Notes: a model not told the origin generated them from the letters alone. Counted from the first letter of the stretch, positions 33,323 through 40,980 are shown. The stretch is 64,000 nt of DNA from a virus (IMGVR_UViG_3300037247_001602:30489-94488), one strand, 5' to 3'. A program made the numbers and translations.

Positions 33323-33657
33323 CTGGCCCTCCTCTTTTTCAGGATCAATCCTCTTCCTATGTCGCCTTCGCAAACCCATTTGGGATTCTCTTTGGCGTCG
33401 ATATAGAAGACATTGAATCTCTCCCTGTACTTGGGGCGGACTATATCTTTGACATTTCGCGCCCAGATTTCCAGTAACACCCGATTGTCGCGCAGAAGCA
33501 CCTTAATCACCATCCTATCGACGCAATCACCGAAGCGAAGAAGTTTTGATTCTTTGATCAGTTTGTGCACATCAGGGTTATCACCCCGATATACTCGAAG
33601 CCAGATCCCTTTTCGGTAGCGCCTTCTATTTTGATCCTTCAAGAAAAACCATGACAT
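33319..33657 (-). CDS. Small basic protein
   Basis: The ATG at 33657 follows GGGAGG. The 112-residue product is basic and beta-rich, with W-F-F-L-K-D near the N-terminus and a Lys/Arg-rich end. It overlaps the next gene by 4 bases. No family recognised. Confidence 0.6.
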   Translation of the reverse strand: MSWFFLKDQNRRRYRKGIWLRVYRGDNPDVHKLIKESKLLRFGDCVDRMVIKVLLRDNRVLLEIWARNVKDIVRPKYRERFNVFYIDAKENPKWVCEGDIGRGLILKKRRAR

Positions 33658-33676
33658 ACTTTCCTCCCTGGCAAAA

Positions 33677-33698
33677 AAGGAGGGGGTTAAGCCTCCTT
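33677..33698 (-). terminator. Leftward intrinsic terminator with stop codon in loop
   Basis: AAGGAGG (33677-33683) pairs with CCTCCTT (33692-33698), followed on the minus strand by TTTT. The TAA of the gene at 33687 lies in the loop. It ends the operon that begins upstream of 34112; the next gene (33657) has its own ribosome binding site just beyond. Confidence 0.7.
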
Positions 33699-34112
33699 CT
33701 TGGCTTCCTCCTTTGGGTGCAAGATCTGGATGTACGGCATGCCGCCAGGGCAAATCTCCTTGGGCGGGAACTCGCACACCTTCATCAGGCCGAGCGCTAT
33801 TCCTAGGCAGATCAGATGATCCATGTCCCGGTGTTCGCCCCACTGACGATCATTCTTGTCCATACACATATTGAGGAAGGACCAGCCTCCACCCTTGCTT
33901 TCGTGGAACTGATCTGGTAGCAGATCGAGCATTTGGGATACCTCTTCCCTGCGCGCCTGCAGCCTCTCAGAGTGGAATCCGAAGTTGCCCAGGAGGCCCT
34001 TCCCGACCACCATAACAAGGCCTTCCTTCGGTTTCCCGGCCTCGATCTCGTCCTCATTGAACAGGCATTCGCGAATGATTTCCTCAATTAGCTCTGTCGA
34101 AATCGTGTCCAT
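33687..34112 (-). CDS. Conserved protein of unknown function
   Basis: A 141-residue protein with AGGAG before the ATG. It has F-H-S-E-R-L then M-L-D-L-L-P-D-Q-F, G-G-G-W-S-F-L-N-M-C, a G-E-H-x-x-M-D-x-L segment and C-P-G-G-M-P-Y. I recall this order in a widespread family of short bacterial and phage proteins without known function. The invariant Gly, Trp and His residues suggest a small enzyme or binding protein. Confidence 0.65.
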   Translation of the reverse strand: MDTISTELIEEIIRECLFNEDEIEAGKPKEGLVMVVGKGLLGNFGFHSERLQARREEVSQMLDLLPDQFHESKGGGWSFLNMCMDKNDRQWGEHRDMDHLICLGIALGLMKVCEFPPKEICPGGMPYIQILHPKEEAKKEA

Positions 34113-34124
34113 TATACACTCCTT

Positions 34125-34286
34125 TCATGATCGTGTTTCTTTAACCAATTTGTTTCGACATGACGCACAGAGCCGGATCTGGGTAGTACGCATCGTGATC
34201 ACCCATACGCGCCAGTGATTGGAATTGCAGGCGCTGCACCCACCTGCTTCTTTTCTCTCCTGTTTGCAGACGTGCATTCTTCTCAT
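34125..34286 (-). CDS. 53-residue zinc-ribbon protein
   Basis: The ATG at 34286 directly follows the TGA of the previous gene. The product has C-S-A-C and C-A-S-C separated by about 22 residues, with basic flanks. A small zinc-binding protein of unknown function. Confidence 0.5.
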   Translation of the reverse strand: MRRMHVCKQERKEAGGCSACNSNHWRVWVITMRTTQIRLCASCRNKLVKETRS

Positions 34287-34287
34287 C

Positions 34288-34497
34288 TCACACCGCCCAT
34301 CCGTTGCGTGGAGCCTGGATTGCGATTCCTGCTGCTTCTTCAAGCTCGACTCCCGCCCCTAGCAGGAATCCGAGTAGCACGCCCTCCCAGATGAAATGCA
34401 GTCCTGGATCTACTTCGACGCTGCGGTTCCACACTTCCTTATGCCAGCGATCTTGGATCTTCTGTAACTGCGGGGTTGCCGCCATTTGTTTTGCCAT
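34288..34497 (-). CDS. Small unknown protein
   Basis: A 69-residue protein with GGAG seven bases before the ATG. The centre (W-E-G-V-L-L-G-F-L-L-G-A-G) is moderately hydrophobic. Overlaps the previous gene by 59 bases in another frame. Confidence 0.5.
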   Translation of the reverse strand: MAKQMAATPQLQKIQDRWHKEVWNRSVEVDPGLHFIWEGVLLGFLLGAGVELEEAAGIAIQAPRNGWAV

Positions 34498-34867
34498 CGG
34501 CTTTCTCCAAATATAGGGCGTAATCTACGTCCCATCCAAGGTTCTGACACGTCAGCAGCCACACATCAGGTGTTTTCTCAAGGGACAACTTGAGCACCCG
34601 ACGAAATATTGTGCTCATATCGCCAATCAGCTCGAATTTCTTATTCTTCTCCACGGAGATTCGAACCAAAGCATTAAACTTATCATCCTGCTCTCGGATG
34701 ACTGCCAAAGTCGATTCTCCGCGCTTTATTCGTCTGGCCTTAACGATTGTGCTGATTTCTCGAACCATCTCTTGCGCGCAGTCAACCAGGCCGTCGATCA
34801 GGGCGTCCTTGGACGGATCATCCTCCGGACGAATTTTGTGCTTGGCTGCCAGATCTTTGGCTTTCAT
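34439..34867 (-). CDS. Unknown helical protein
   Basis: A 142-residue, largely helical protein with GGGAG before the ATG, which overlaps the stop of the receiver gene. No family recognised. Coexpression with the CheY-like protein might make it a partner, which is speculative. Confidence 0.6.
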   Translation of the reverse strand: MKAKDLAAKHKIRPEDDPSKDALIDGLVDCAQEMVREISTIVKARRIKRGESTLAVIREQDDKFNALVRISVEKNKKFELIGDMSTIFRRVLKLSLEKTPDVWLLTCQNLGWDVDYALYLEKADGKTNGGNPAVTEDPRSLA

Positions 34868-35253
34868 GGGCTTCTCCCTTGAAGATTCTCCTCTTTTTTG
34901 CAGCCCAATTCCTCCATCGCGTGCTGCAAGTCGGCCACCAGGAGAGGTTTCTGGAGAATGGTGAATGGGCCAGTATCGCAGTCGATGTGCCCTCGGGCCA
35001 GAGCGGGTTCACTAGTCACCATGATGAATGGAATCTTTTTGTCTTTCCGCCGAACAAATCTGAGGAATTTGGCCCCGTTCATCCTAGGCATCATGAAATC
35101 GGAAATGATCAGATCGAATTTTCCCTCCTCGAATTTCCTGCTTCCTTCGGCACCATTCGCGGCCTCTATAATCTCATGCTCTCCAATCATTGTGAGCATC
35201 ATAGAAACCAGATTCCGAATACAAAGATCGTCGTCCACCAGTAGAATTTTCAT
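34864..35253 (-). CDS. Stand-alone CheY-like receiver domain
   Basis: A 129-residue protein with AGGAG upstream. It is a complete response-regulator receiver: acidic pocket D7-D8-D9, phosphoacceptor D52 in L-I-I-S-D-F-M-M-P, T80/S81 in M-V-T-S, and K102 in L-Q-K-P. No output domain follows, so like CheY it should act by protein contact after phosphorylation by a histidine kinase, presumably of the host. Possible outcomes include interference with host two-component signalling or chemotaxis. Receivers are rare in phages. No kinase gene is seen in this window. Confidence 0.85.
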   Translation of the reverse strand: MKILLVDDDLCIRNLVSMMLTMIGEHEIIEAANGAEGSRKFEEGKFDLIISDFMMPRMNGAKFLRFVRRKDKKIPFIMVTSEPALARGHIDCDTGPFTILQKPLLVADLQHAMEELGCKKEENLQGRSP

Positions 35254-35285
35254 GACAAGCTCCTTCTCTCTGGGGGAATAAGTTC

Positions 35286-35699
35286 TTACTCTGTTCTGCC
35301 ATCCATCTTCGGCATCTTACCGAACGCCACAAAGCGCTTTGCGGCCTCTAGGGCGTCCTGCTTCCGCCTCCAGCCCGATCCACAGAAGACTTCTTCCATC
35401 GTTTGCACTCTGGTAAGCGCATACACTCTGAGGCCCCACGTTCGTTTGGTACGGGCGTTCTTATATAGCTCGGCCCTACGTTCGGTCCACAGCGCATCGA
35501 CAGCGAGATCACCAATTACGCCATGTACGCACAAGGCCTTACCCTCGAAAATCTCAGTGACCCTATAAATAATTTCATACTGCTTCCGCGCTTTGCTTTC
35601 GCGTCTGTCCGCTTTGGTCCAGGCCTTGCTGGCTCGCCTGTACTCAGTACAGATTTTTTTACGGTTCTTGAGCAGCTTGATAGCTTGCTTGTTCGTCAT
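35286..35699 (-). CDS. Duplicate protein (paralogue of 35696 gene)
   Basis: The ATG at 35699 follows AAGGAG and overlaps the stop of its paralogue. The 137-residue protein starts M-T-N-K-Q-A-I-K-L and shares most of its length with the next gene, including W-T-E-R-R-A-E-L-Y-K and C-G-S-G-W-x-R-K-Q-D-A-L. It lacks the 15-residue insertion seen in the paralogue. Basic; function unknown. Confidence 0.65.
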   Translation of the reverse strand: MTNKQAIKLLKNRKKICTEYRRASKAWTKADRRESKARKQYEIIYRVTEIFEGKALCVHGVIGDLAVDALWTERRAELYKNARTKRTWGLRVYALTRVQTMEEVFCGSGWRRKQDALEAAKRFVAFGKMPKMDGRTE

Positions 35700-36151
35700 T
35701 TGTTTTCTCCTTCCATCTTCGGCATTTTGCCGAATGCCACGAATCGTTTTGCGTCCTCCAGAGCGTCCTGTTTGCGTTTCCAGCCCGAGCCACAGAAGAT
35801 TTCTTCCATCGTTTGCACTCTGGTGAGCGCATATATCCGAAGACCCCATGTTCGTTTGGTGCGAACGCTCTTATACAGTTCGGCCCTGCGTTCGGTCCAC
35901 GGCGCGTAGACAGCGATCTTGCCTATATACACAGCTTTACCTTTGAAGACTACACTATTGACGATTTCGTCATTACCTACGTACAAAGCCTTACCTTCGA
36001 AGATCTCAGTGACTTCACGGGCAACCTCATACTGCTTCCGCGTCTCGTCCATTCGCTTACGTGCTCTGTCCCATGCTGCCTTGGCCTTCTTGAGCTGAAC
36101 CTTGATCTTCTTACGGTTCTTGAATAGCTTGATGGCCTGCTTGTTTGTCAT
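35696..36151 (-). CDS. Duplicate protein (paralogue of 35286 gene)
   Basis: A 151-residue basic protein with AAGGAG before the ATG and a GGTATAAG element 43 bases upstream. It is clearly a tandem duplicate of the next gene, with an extra segment in the middle that repeats the K-A-V-Y/K-A-L-Y pattern. No family recognised. Confidence 0.65.
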   Translation of the reverse strand: MTNKQAIKLFKNRKKIKVQLKKAKAAWDRARKRMDETRKQYEVAREVTEIFEGKALYVGNDEIVNSVVFKGKAVYIGKIAVYAPWTERRAELYKSVRTKRTWGLRIYALTRVQTMEEIFCGSGWKRKQDALEDAKRFVAFGKMPKMEGENK

Positions 36152-36193
36152 TTGATTTCTCCTTTTCTCGGGCAGAATATTCTCTACATGATA

Positions 36194-36201
36194 CTTATAC
36201 C
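36194..36201 (-). promoter_or_regulatory. GGTATAAG promoter-like element (leftward)
   Basis: Minus strand GGTATAAG, 43 bases upstream of the ATG at 36151 and 12 bases beyond the terminator at 36214-36250. No -35 hexamer. Confidence 0.75.
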
Positions 36202-36213
36202 GAATTCCAGGCT

Positions 36214-36250
36214 AAAAAAAAGAGGGGAGGAAAACCTCGACCCTCTTTTT
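36214..36250 (-). terminator. Leftward intrinsic terminator
   Basis: AAAAAGAGGG pairs with CCCTCTTTTT around an inner GAGG/CCTC helix with an AAAA loop, followed on the minus strand by a run of T. It ends the short non-coding transcript from 36385. Confidence 0.8.
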
Positions 36251-36379
36251 CGCAACATCTAGGGTTCTTCTGGGAAAGGCAGTTCCTCACCCTTACGCTA
36301 GTCCATGACTCTTCTCCTTCCTGGCTTTCGCCAAACAACGGTCAGGCGGGGTTGGCCGGCATGCAAACTCTCATCGCTA
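36214..36379 (-). ncRNA. Candidate small non-coding RNA
   Basis: Between a leftward GGTATAAA element (36385-36392) and a strong terminator (36214-36250) lie about 130 bases with no usable reading frame: the only ATGs after good ribosome sites run into stops within 2-10 codons. The unit looks like an independent short RNA gene. The function is unknown and there is no evidence of expression. Confidence 0.4.
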
Positions 36380-36384
36380 TTATC

Positions 36385-36392
36385 TTTATACC
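36385..36392 (-). promoter_or_regulatory. GGTATAAA promoter-like element (leftward)
   Basis: Minus strand GGTATAAA directly after the T-tract of the terminator at 36403-36419. It would start a short transcript ending at 36214. Confidence 0.55.
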
Positions 36393-36402
36393 AGAAAAGA
36401 AA

Positions 36403-36419
36403 AGGAGGTTAGGCCTCCT
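36403..36419 (-). terminator. Leftward terminator with stop codon in loop
   Basis: AGGAGG (36403-36408) pairs with CCTCCT (36414-36419) and is followed by TTTCTTTT on the minus strand. The loop TTAGG contains the stop codon of the gene at 36409. A GGTATAAA element follows at once. Confidence 0.75.
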
Positions 36420-36621
36420 CCTCTTCTTCTCCGGTCGCCTTAAGTATCATCTCAGATAGCTCCCGAAGCTCTTTCCCGACTTCCCGAATCATTATCTCGC
36501 ACTCCCCGGAATCTGTCATTCTCTGGCAGCGAAGAACATCGTTGCGCAGACTCGCCAACCTGTCTCTGATTCTCTCTATGTTGAGCTTCTTGAACTTGGT
36601 TTGCAGCTCGCTGTCGCGCAT
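36409..36621 (-). CDS. Small helical protein with Glu-rich end
   Basis: The ATG at 36621 follows GAGGAGG. 70 residues, helical, ending in E-E-E-E-E-A encoded by the terminator arm. Function unknown. Confidence 0.55.
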   Translation of the reverse strand: MRDSELQTKFKKLNIERIRDRLASLRNDVLRCQRMTDSGECEIMIREVGKELRELSEMILKATGEEEEEA

Positions 36622-36631
36622 CGTCTCCTCC

Positions 36632-37033
36632 TCATGCCGCAAGGTGTAGCACTTCAGTGCGGAACTTCTCCCAACTGAGCCGGCGTTTCTCGCACATGGC
36701 CTCATGGGCGACCTGGAGAGCCTGTAGCATGATCAGTTCGAACTGTCCACGCTGCTTGACGGTGATCTGATGCTTCAGCCTCAGTTCATCACCCAAATCA
36801 TCATAGTATTTCATGCAGGCCCTTCTGTACCCAGTCCAGATCTCGCAGAAAATGAAATCCATCACAGACTGGTATCTGCCCATGTTCTTGCGAGCCGCCA
36901 CGTATTCCAGCGACTTCCACATCTCCGTGGAACCGTTCAACAAGTTCTCGACAGCAGGAAATATCGAGTCTGTGGCGCCGCCAGAAATCTTCAGTCCCTG
37001 CTCCATCGCCATACCTAGATTCATGCCCATCAT
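36632..37033 (-). CDS. Unknown helical protein
   Basis: A 133-residue protein with GGAGG upstream and a GGTATAAG element 47 bases before the ATG. The N-terminus is Met/Gly-rich; the rest is helical. No family recognised. Confidence 0.6.
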   Translation of the reverse strand: MMGMNLGMAMEQGLKISGGATDSIFPAVENLLNGSTEMWKSLEYVAARKNMGRYQSVMDFIFCEIWTGYRRACMKYYDDLGDELRLKHQITVKQRGQFELIMLQALQVAHEAMCEKRRLSWEKFRTEVLHLAA

Positions 37034-37079
37034 GATTGGTCCTCCTATGCTCTCGGCACGATAAGTTTCCTCTGCAAAT

Positions 37080-37087
37080 CTTATACC
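37080..37087 (-). promoter_or_regulatory. GGTATAAG promoter-like element (leftward)
   Basis: Minus strand GGTATAAG at the end of the T-tract of the terminator at 37096-37124, upstream of the gene starting at 37033. Confidence 0.75.
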
Positions 37088-37095
37088 TTAAAAAA

Positions 37096-37124
37096 GAGAG
37101 GAGGGGGCGAGCCCCCCCTCTCTC
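37096..37124 (-). terminator. Leftward intrinsic terminator
   Basis: A G-rich arm (37096-37107) pairs with a C/T-rich arm (37112-37124) around CGAG, with a two-base bulge, followed by TTTTTT on the minus strand. It ends the gene at 37128. Confidence 0.75.
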
Positions 37125-37127
37125 TCC

Positions 37128-37889
37128 TCAAGGACTGTTACGGTCCTCTTCGATTTCCTCGCAGACTCTGCGTCTGCCGGTTAGGAGCCACTGGCTCAGG
37201 CGCTTGCGGAGCGCTTCTTCTTGTTTTGAGTGTGGATAGCCTTGGATCTGGGCCTCTACCGTGAACATTTTTCCTGCTTCGATCTTATAGCTTTTCCACA
37301 CTGGGACAGAGGTCTTCACATAATGACCTCTGGGGCTAACCGACACTAAGTGATGAAGACCGAGTATGCTGTTCCACGCAAGTCGCAGCATCCTCTGGAA
37401 CTCAACATCTAATTCCACGTCCTTTTTCAGGGCTTCGCAGAAATCGCTGTAGGAAACCTTGCCTACGCAAGTCGTTCCCGGCCCTCCCCGATTTCCGTAG
37501 ATGGCCATGACGAGAAATCCTCCCGGCTTTACAAGTTTCCGCCGTAGGATAACTTGAGCATCAAAGGTAATCACGGAATTCAGGTTGGTCATATAATCAA
37601 GATAGATCAAATCAAATGGATTTGCCTCCTGTAAGAGGTAGTCCGAGCTGTGTTGCCTCACTATCTTGACTCTTTTGTCTTCGTGCCACTGTATCTCCTC
37701 GACAATAGTTGGGACTATTTCGAGGCCGACAATCTCGGAGACCTCTTTGTATTGGGAGAAGAAGTCCAGATCCCAAACCTCCTCTCCGGGGAGACACAGT
37801 ATCCGTATCTTTTTGCGGTTTTTCAATGTGGCCATGATCTTAGTTAGAACGAGATTCTGCAATGCTCGCTTTGCAGGTACGAACTCCAC
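37128..37889 (-). CDS. Putative class I methyltransferase-like protein
   Basis: A 253-residue protein. I-R-I-L-C-L-P-G-E-E near residue 30 resembles the glycine-rich S-adenosylmethionine loop, V-G-L-E-I-V-P the acidic end of strand 2, D-L-I-Y-L-D-Y the motif IV strand, and K-P-G-G-F-L-V-M the strand before motif V. This order fits a Rossmann methyltransferase. The substrate cannot be read: no D/N-P-P-Y DNA-methylase motif is present. The C-terminal ~90 residues are an unrecognised extension. Confidence 0.55.
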   Translation of the reverse strand: MEFVPAKRALQNLVLTKIMATLKNRKKIRILCLPGEEVWDLDFFSQYKEVSEIVGLEIVPTIVEEIQWHEDKRVKIVRQHSSDYLLQEANPFDLIYLDYMTNLNSVITFDAQVILRRKLVKPGGFLVMAIYGNRGGPGTTCVGKVSYSDFCEALKKDVELDVEFQRMLRLAWNSILGLHHLVSVSPRGHYVKTSVPVWKSYKIEAGKMFTVEAQIQGYPHSKQEEALRKRLSQWLLTGRRRVCEEIEEDRNSP

Positions 37890-37916
37890 AGGAGTCCTCC
37901 TTTCTGCGTATTGCGG

Positions 37917-39014
37917 TTACTCGCCAAGAGTCTTGAGAATAGTGCTCGCAGCACGCTTGGCGCCTACAAAGCTCGGATAGGGCTCACTCGCCTTCCTGGA
38001 GAGTTTCAGGCGCCCCTTGCTCCGAGCGTTAGTCACGAATAGATTCCAGGAAACGATCACGGCCTCCAGGCACTGCTCCAGGAATTTATTCTTCCTTTCT
38101 TCGGATGCCTTCTCACCGAGCCAGTTGCGCAAAGCCAAGACCGGGCTCGCTGAACCGAGATTAGCACCACTCGCGAGTCCATCCCAGAATTCCGATGCCT
38201 TGCCTTTGTCCGACGCTGAGGTGAAATACATCGCTGAGATTGCTATTCCTGGGGTCAGACCAAGCACCTTCTTGAAGACATTCTTGTACTCTGGGCATTG
38301 GTACCACCTGCACAACTCTGCAAATTGCGGATGGTCATTGAAGACAGCCTTGGGGTGTCTGGGTTTCGTTTTCTCCCTACCGAGTGTGACTCCCTTTCTC
38401 TTGATCGCCTGAGCATACCGGATGGACGTATTGATCGCATCCGTCAGCATCCCTGTAAAGTCCAGGGGATTCCCCTTCTTGTCTCTCCAACTCTCCATGA
38501 CATGCTTGGCGCTTCGGGCGATACCGTTGTCTATGAACTCGAAGTTCTTGTGTGGTATCCCTTGCACGACAAGTACTTCCATTGGTATCCCCGTCTCGAT
38601 TACTGCGCCGATTCTGTTTTGTCCGTCAAGAAGGCGACCAGTATCATCGATGATTATGCACTGCCCTGTGAGCATCCACGAACCAAGTTCAAGCTCACTG
38701 GCGTAAGTGCGCATAGCCCTCGGGACGATTCGCCGGTTTGCCCTGCGGTACGGAAGGAGAAGTACGGCCAACGCGGGGGTAATGATCGCCCAACGCATTG
38801 TGACATTTTCGGACTCCTTCATCTTCTTATATCCCTGTTCCAATAGTTTCAAGACCGCTTTCTTGTATGAAGGTTTGATGGATGATGATGGGAATTCCTG
38901 GGGGATAACAGACTTTTTAATGAATCTCATCTCTACTTTGCTGTGTACTGCTACTTTTGAGAAATCCCATTTGTCCTTCGACAACATACTTGTTCCATAG
39001 AGGCTCTTGGCCAT
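37917..39014 (-). CDS. ParB/Srx-like domain protein
   Basis: A 365-residue protein. Residues about 90-175 contain N-R-R-I-V-P, Y-A-S-E-L-E-L-G-S-W, D-D-T-G-R-L-L-D-G-Q-N-R and an F-I-D-N-G-I-A-R segment. This is the ParB/sulfiredoxin-like fold commonly found in phages, with the D-G-Q-N-R nucleotide pocket. Relatives act as DNA-binding or NTP-dependent regulators, and some as nucleases or ADP-ribosyltransferases. The C-terminal part is helical. Two GGTATAA elements lie upstream (39061 and 39120). Confidence 0.7.
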   Translation of the reverse strand: MAKSLYGTSMLSKDKWDFSKVAVHSKVEMRFIKKSVIPQEFPSSSIKPSYKKAVLKLLEQGYKKMKESENVTMRWAIITPALAVLLLPYRRANRRIVPRAMRTYASELELGSWMLTGQCIIIDDTGRLLDGQNRIGAVIETGIPMEVLVVQGIPHKNFEFIDNGIARSAKHVMESWRDKKGNPLDFTGMLTDAINTSIRYAQAIKRKGVTLGREKTKPRHPKAVFNDHPQFAELCRWYQCPEYKNVFKKVLGLTPGIAISAMYFTSASDKGKASEFWDGLASGANLGSASPVLALRNWLGEKASEERKNKFLEQCLEAVIVSWNLFVTNARSKGRLKLSRKASEPYPSFVGAKRAASTILKTLGE

Positions 39015-39060
39015 GCCAATCTCCTTGCTTCTCGGTTGAATGTGATAAGATCCCGTGATT

Positions 39061-39068
39061 TTTATACC
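39061..39068 (-). promoter_or_regulatory. GGTATAAA promoter-like element (leftward)
   Basis: Minus strand GGTATAAA 47 bases before the ATG at 39014. It is the downstream member of a tandem pair with 39120. Confidence 0.65.
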
Positions 39069-39119
39069 TAGAAAAGAAGAAGATCAATTTGGCTAGAGTT
39101 AAGGTTCTCCTCCATGATT

Positions 39120-39127
39120 CTTATACC
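39120..39127 (-). promoter_or_regulatory. GGTATAAG promoter-like element (leftward)
   Basis: Minus strand GGTATAAG directly after the T-rich tail of the terminator at 39145-39187. Confidence 0.7.
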
Positions 39128-39144
39128 GAAAAAAGATAAAAGAT

Positions 39145-39187
39145 AGAGGTAGCACTTGGAGGACCCAAGCTGCTTGTCGCTACCTCT
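39145..39187 (-). terminator. Leftward intrinsic terminator
   Basis: AGAGGTAGC (39145-39153) pairs with GCTACCTCT (39179-39187), with an inner CTTGG/CCAAG helix, and is followed on the minus strand by a T-rich tract. It ends the gene at 39208. Confidence 0.75.
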
Positions 39188-39207
39188 GGGGGGATGTTGA
39201 GGATTGA

Positions 39208-39675
39208 TTAGGTGGGAGTATTGCCGATCGTGACTTCGACCTTTGTGTGTGTCGTGATTTCTGCGAGAGGCCCAGCCACGAAAGCCACAAACGGAACTCT
39301 GGCCAGCGTTTTCTTGGCGATCTCACGCTCCCACTCTCGCTTGTCCTGCGTGGCCATATAGCGGGTGTAGGCCACGTCGTGTGCATGATACCCATGTCCA
39401 GGAGCGTCCCTGGATCTCTGATCTCCTGGCACATGATAACTGGAGAACTCCAGAATCACGAAATGCTTGCCCCTGAACATGTCTTCTGCTTTTGTGATGG
39501 TTTTCATGGTTTTCTTCCTTTCCTCCAGCGCTTCTTTTGCCTCCTTCAACGTTGTCCTGAACACCGCTCGGTGTATCTTGAGTGCCTCGATCAGCTTGTT
39601 AGCAGCCATCAACCGATGGATCTCCGCCCACGCCTCTGCATTGTTCAGATTGGCATCGTCCTCTCCCGTTGGCAT
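39208..39675 (-). CDS. Protein with ribosomal L7/L12 C-terminal-like element
   Basis: The ATG at 39675 follows AGGAGG. Residues about 20-50 (L-I-E-A-L-K-I-H-R, then L-K-E-A-K-E-A-L-E) match the helix-turn motif of the L7/L12 C-terminal domain, a protein-binding module reused in many small bacterial and phage proteins. The C-terminal ~100 residues have no recognised family. Total 155 residues. A ribosome- or factor-mimicking role is possible but unproved. Confidence 0.6.
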   Translation of the reverse strand: MPTGEDDANLNNAEAWAEIHRLMAANKLIEALKIHRAVFRTTLKEAKEALEERKKTMKTITKAEDMFRGKHFVILEFSSYHVPGDQRSRDAPGHGYHAHDVAYTRYMATQDKREWEREIAKKTLARVPFVAFVAGPLAEITTHTKVEVTIGNTPT

Positions 39676-39721
39676 CGCCTCCTCCTTTCTCGACTTCACC
39701 AGGATCAATCACGAAACTGTT

Positions 39722-39907
39722 TCAAGTGTCACGTAGTTGCCTCCTAGTGTCAATTATCTCAATTGCCTTGACAAGGGCCAGTCTGTCTTTCGCCTCTTGC
39801 CACAAATAATTGAGGCGACAATCAGATACGTGATCGCCACCAGACACCGTGCCACCGCACGTGCAATACGGGTTGAGACTCAAGTATTCCCGTATTAGTT
39901 GCTCCAT
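39722..39907 (-). CDS. Small protein with Cys cluster
   Basis: A 61-residue protein with AGGAGG before the ATG. C-T-C-G-G and a later Cys could bind a metal. The remainder is helical. Function unknown. Confidence 0.55.
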   Translation of the reverse strand: MEQLIREYLSLNPYCTCGGTVSGGDHVSDCRLNYLWQEAKDRLALVKAIEIIDTRRQLRDT

Positions 39908-39940
39908 GATTCTCCTCCTTTCTCGTCTCTCGCCAGTCCT

Positions 39941-40183
39941 CTAGCTCCCCGTCCTTTGCTTTTTGATTCGCTGCCGATACGCCAGATTCTTGTTCGTGTC
40001 ATTGCTGGACGGTGGAGAGTCCGTCTCGAAATAACAGATCGGGCAAGTCGCGCGATTCTGTGATGTAACCTTGGGATCATATTGCAGTCGCTCTCCAGTC
40101 TTCGATCGCATGGTGTAGCCTAGCCCCACGGCGTGCCTCCACATCCTTTCACAGGCAGGGCATTCTACTAAGCGGGTTTCCAT
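39941..40183 (-). CDS. Small zinc-ribbon protein
   Basis: An 80-residue protein with AGGAGG upstream. C-P-A-C near the N-terminus and C-P-I-C about 40 residues later form one zinc site; the C-terminal tail is Lys/Arg-rich. Function unknown. Confidence 0.6.
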   Translation of the reverse strand: METRLVECPACERMWRHAVGLGYTMRSKTGERLQYDPKVTSQNRATCPICYFETDSPPSSNDTNKNLAYRQRIKKQRTGS

Positions 40184-40224
40184 GATCTCAGCCCTCCTTT
40201 CTCGTCTCTCGTCTCGATTTTCGC

Positions 40225-40953
40225 CTAATTGCTCAGGCTGAATATGTCGGACTCAGCAGGAGGCCCAACCAAGCCACCAGGAATCTCCGCATGAAGTCGA
40301 ATCTGGTAGTCATTGGCAGTGATACCCGCCTCATCAATGGACGCCTCCCAATAAGCCCGGTGTCGTCCTGCCGGCCACAGTATTCCCGGATTCGTCATCG
40401 TTGCTGGGACCCAGGATGAGATAGCCGAACCTCCCCGATACTCCATGATTGCATATACACTGAGGCCAGCAGTCCAAATGTCGTAATTGACCGTGACGTT
40501 TCCCGTTCCGGAATTTTCAATGGAAGCGATCGTGATATACGGAGGCGGTGACCCTGTGCTGAAAACCACGATAGGCATGCCCCTGTAACCGGCCTTGACG
40601 GCCTGATTTGTGCCATCGTCGATCACGCCATAGACATAATACAGCCCGTCCGCGACGCTGGTAACATCCCAACTGAACTTCGCGGTTTCATCGTTTTCGT
40701 TTTTAGTACCGATTTGCCATCCGTCAAAGCCCTTGTTGTCATAATCGGCGAAGAACGTAATGATCGCTTGATCATCCGGATCAGAAGCAACATAAGTGAT
40801 AAGCGCTGTTCCTCTCGCCTGTGTAAGCTTCGATTCATCTATCAAAGTGAGGGTCGGAGGAGAATTGGCACTGATGGGAGACGAGCTATCGGAACATCCC
40901 CCGATGCAGAACAATAAGGCGATCGTCAGAACAAAGGGTTGGGGTATACTCAT
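40225..40953 (-). CDS. Lipoprotein with Ig/cadherin-like domain
   Basis: A 242-residue protein with AGGAG upstream. The N-terminus has a signal peptide with lipobox (L-F-C-I-G-G-C, Cys at about 20) followed by a Ser/Asp-rich tether, so it is predicted to be processed by signal peptidase II and anchored in the host membrane. The first beta domain (V-A-S-D-P-D-D-Q-A) is typical of Ig/cadherin-like folds; a second beta region follows. Phage lipoproteins of this kind often block superinfection or alter the host surface; that role is inferred. Confidence 0.75.
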   Translation of the reverse strand: MSIPQPFVLTIALLFCIGGCSDSSSPISANSPPTLTLIDESKLTQARGTALITYVASDPDDQAIITFFADYDNKGFDGWQIGTKNENDETAKFSWDVTSVADGLYYVYGVIDDGTNQAVKAGYRGMPIVVFSTGSPPPYITIASIENSGTGNVTVNYDIWTAGLSVYAIMEYRGGSAISSWVPATMTNPGILWPAGRHRAYWEASIDEAGITANDYQIRLHAEIPGGLVGPPAESDIFSLSN

Positions 40954-40980
40954 AATTTCGCTCCTTCTTGAAGATGTGCC

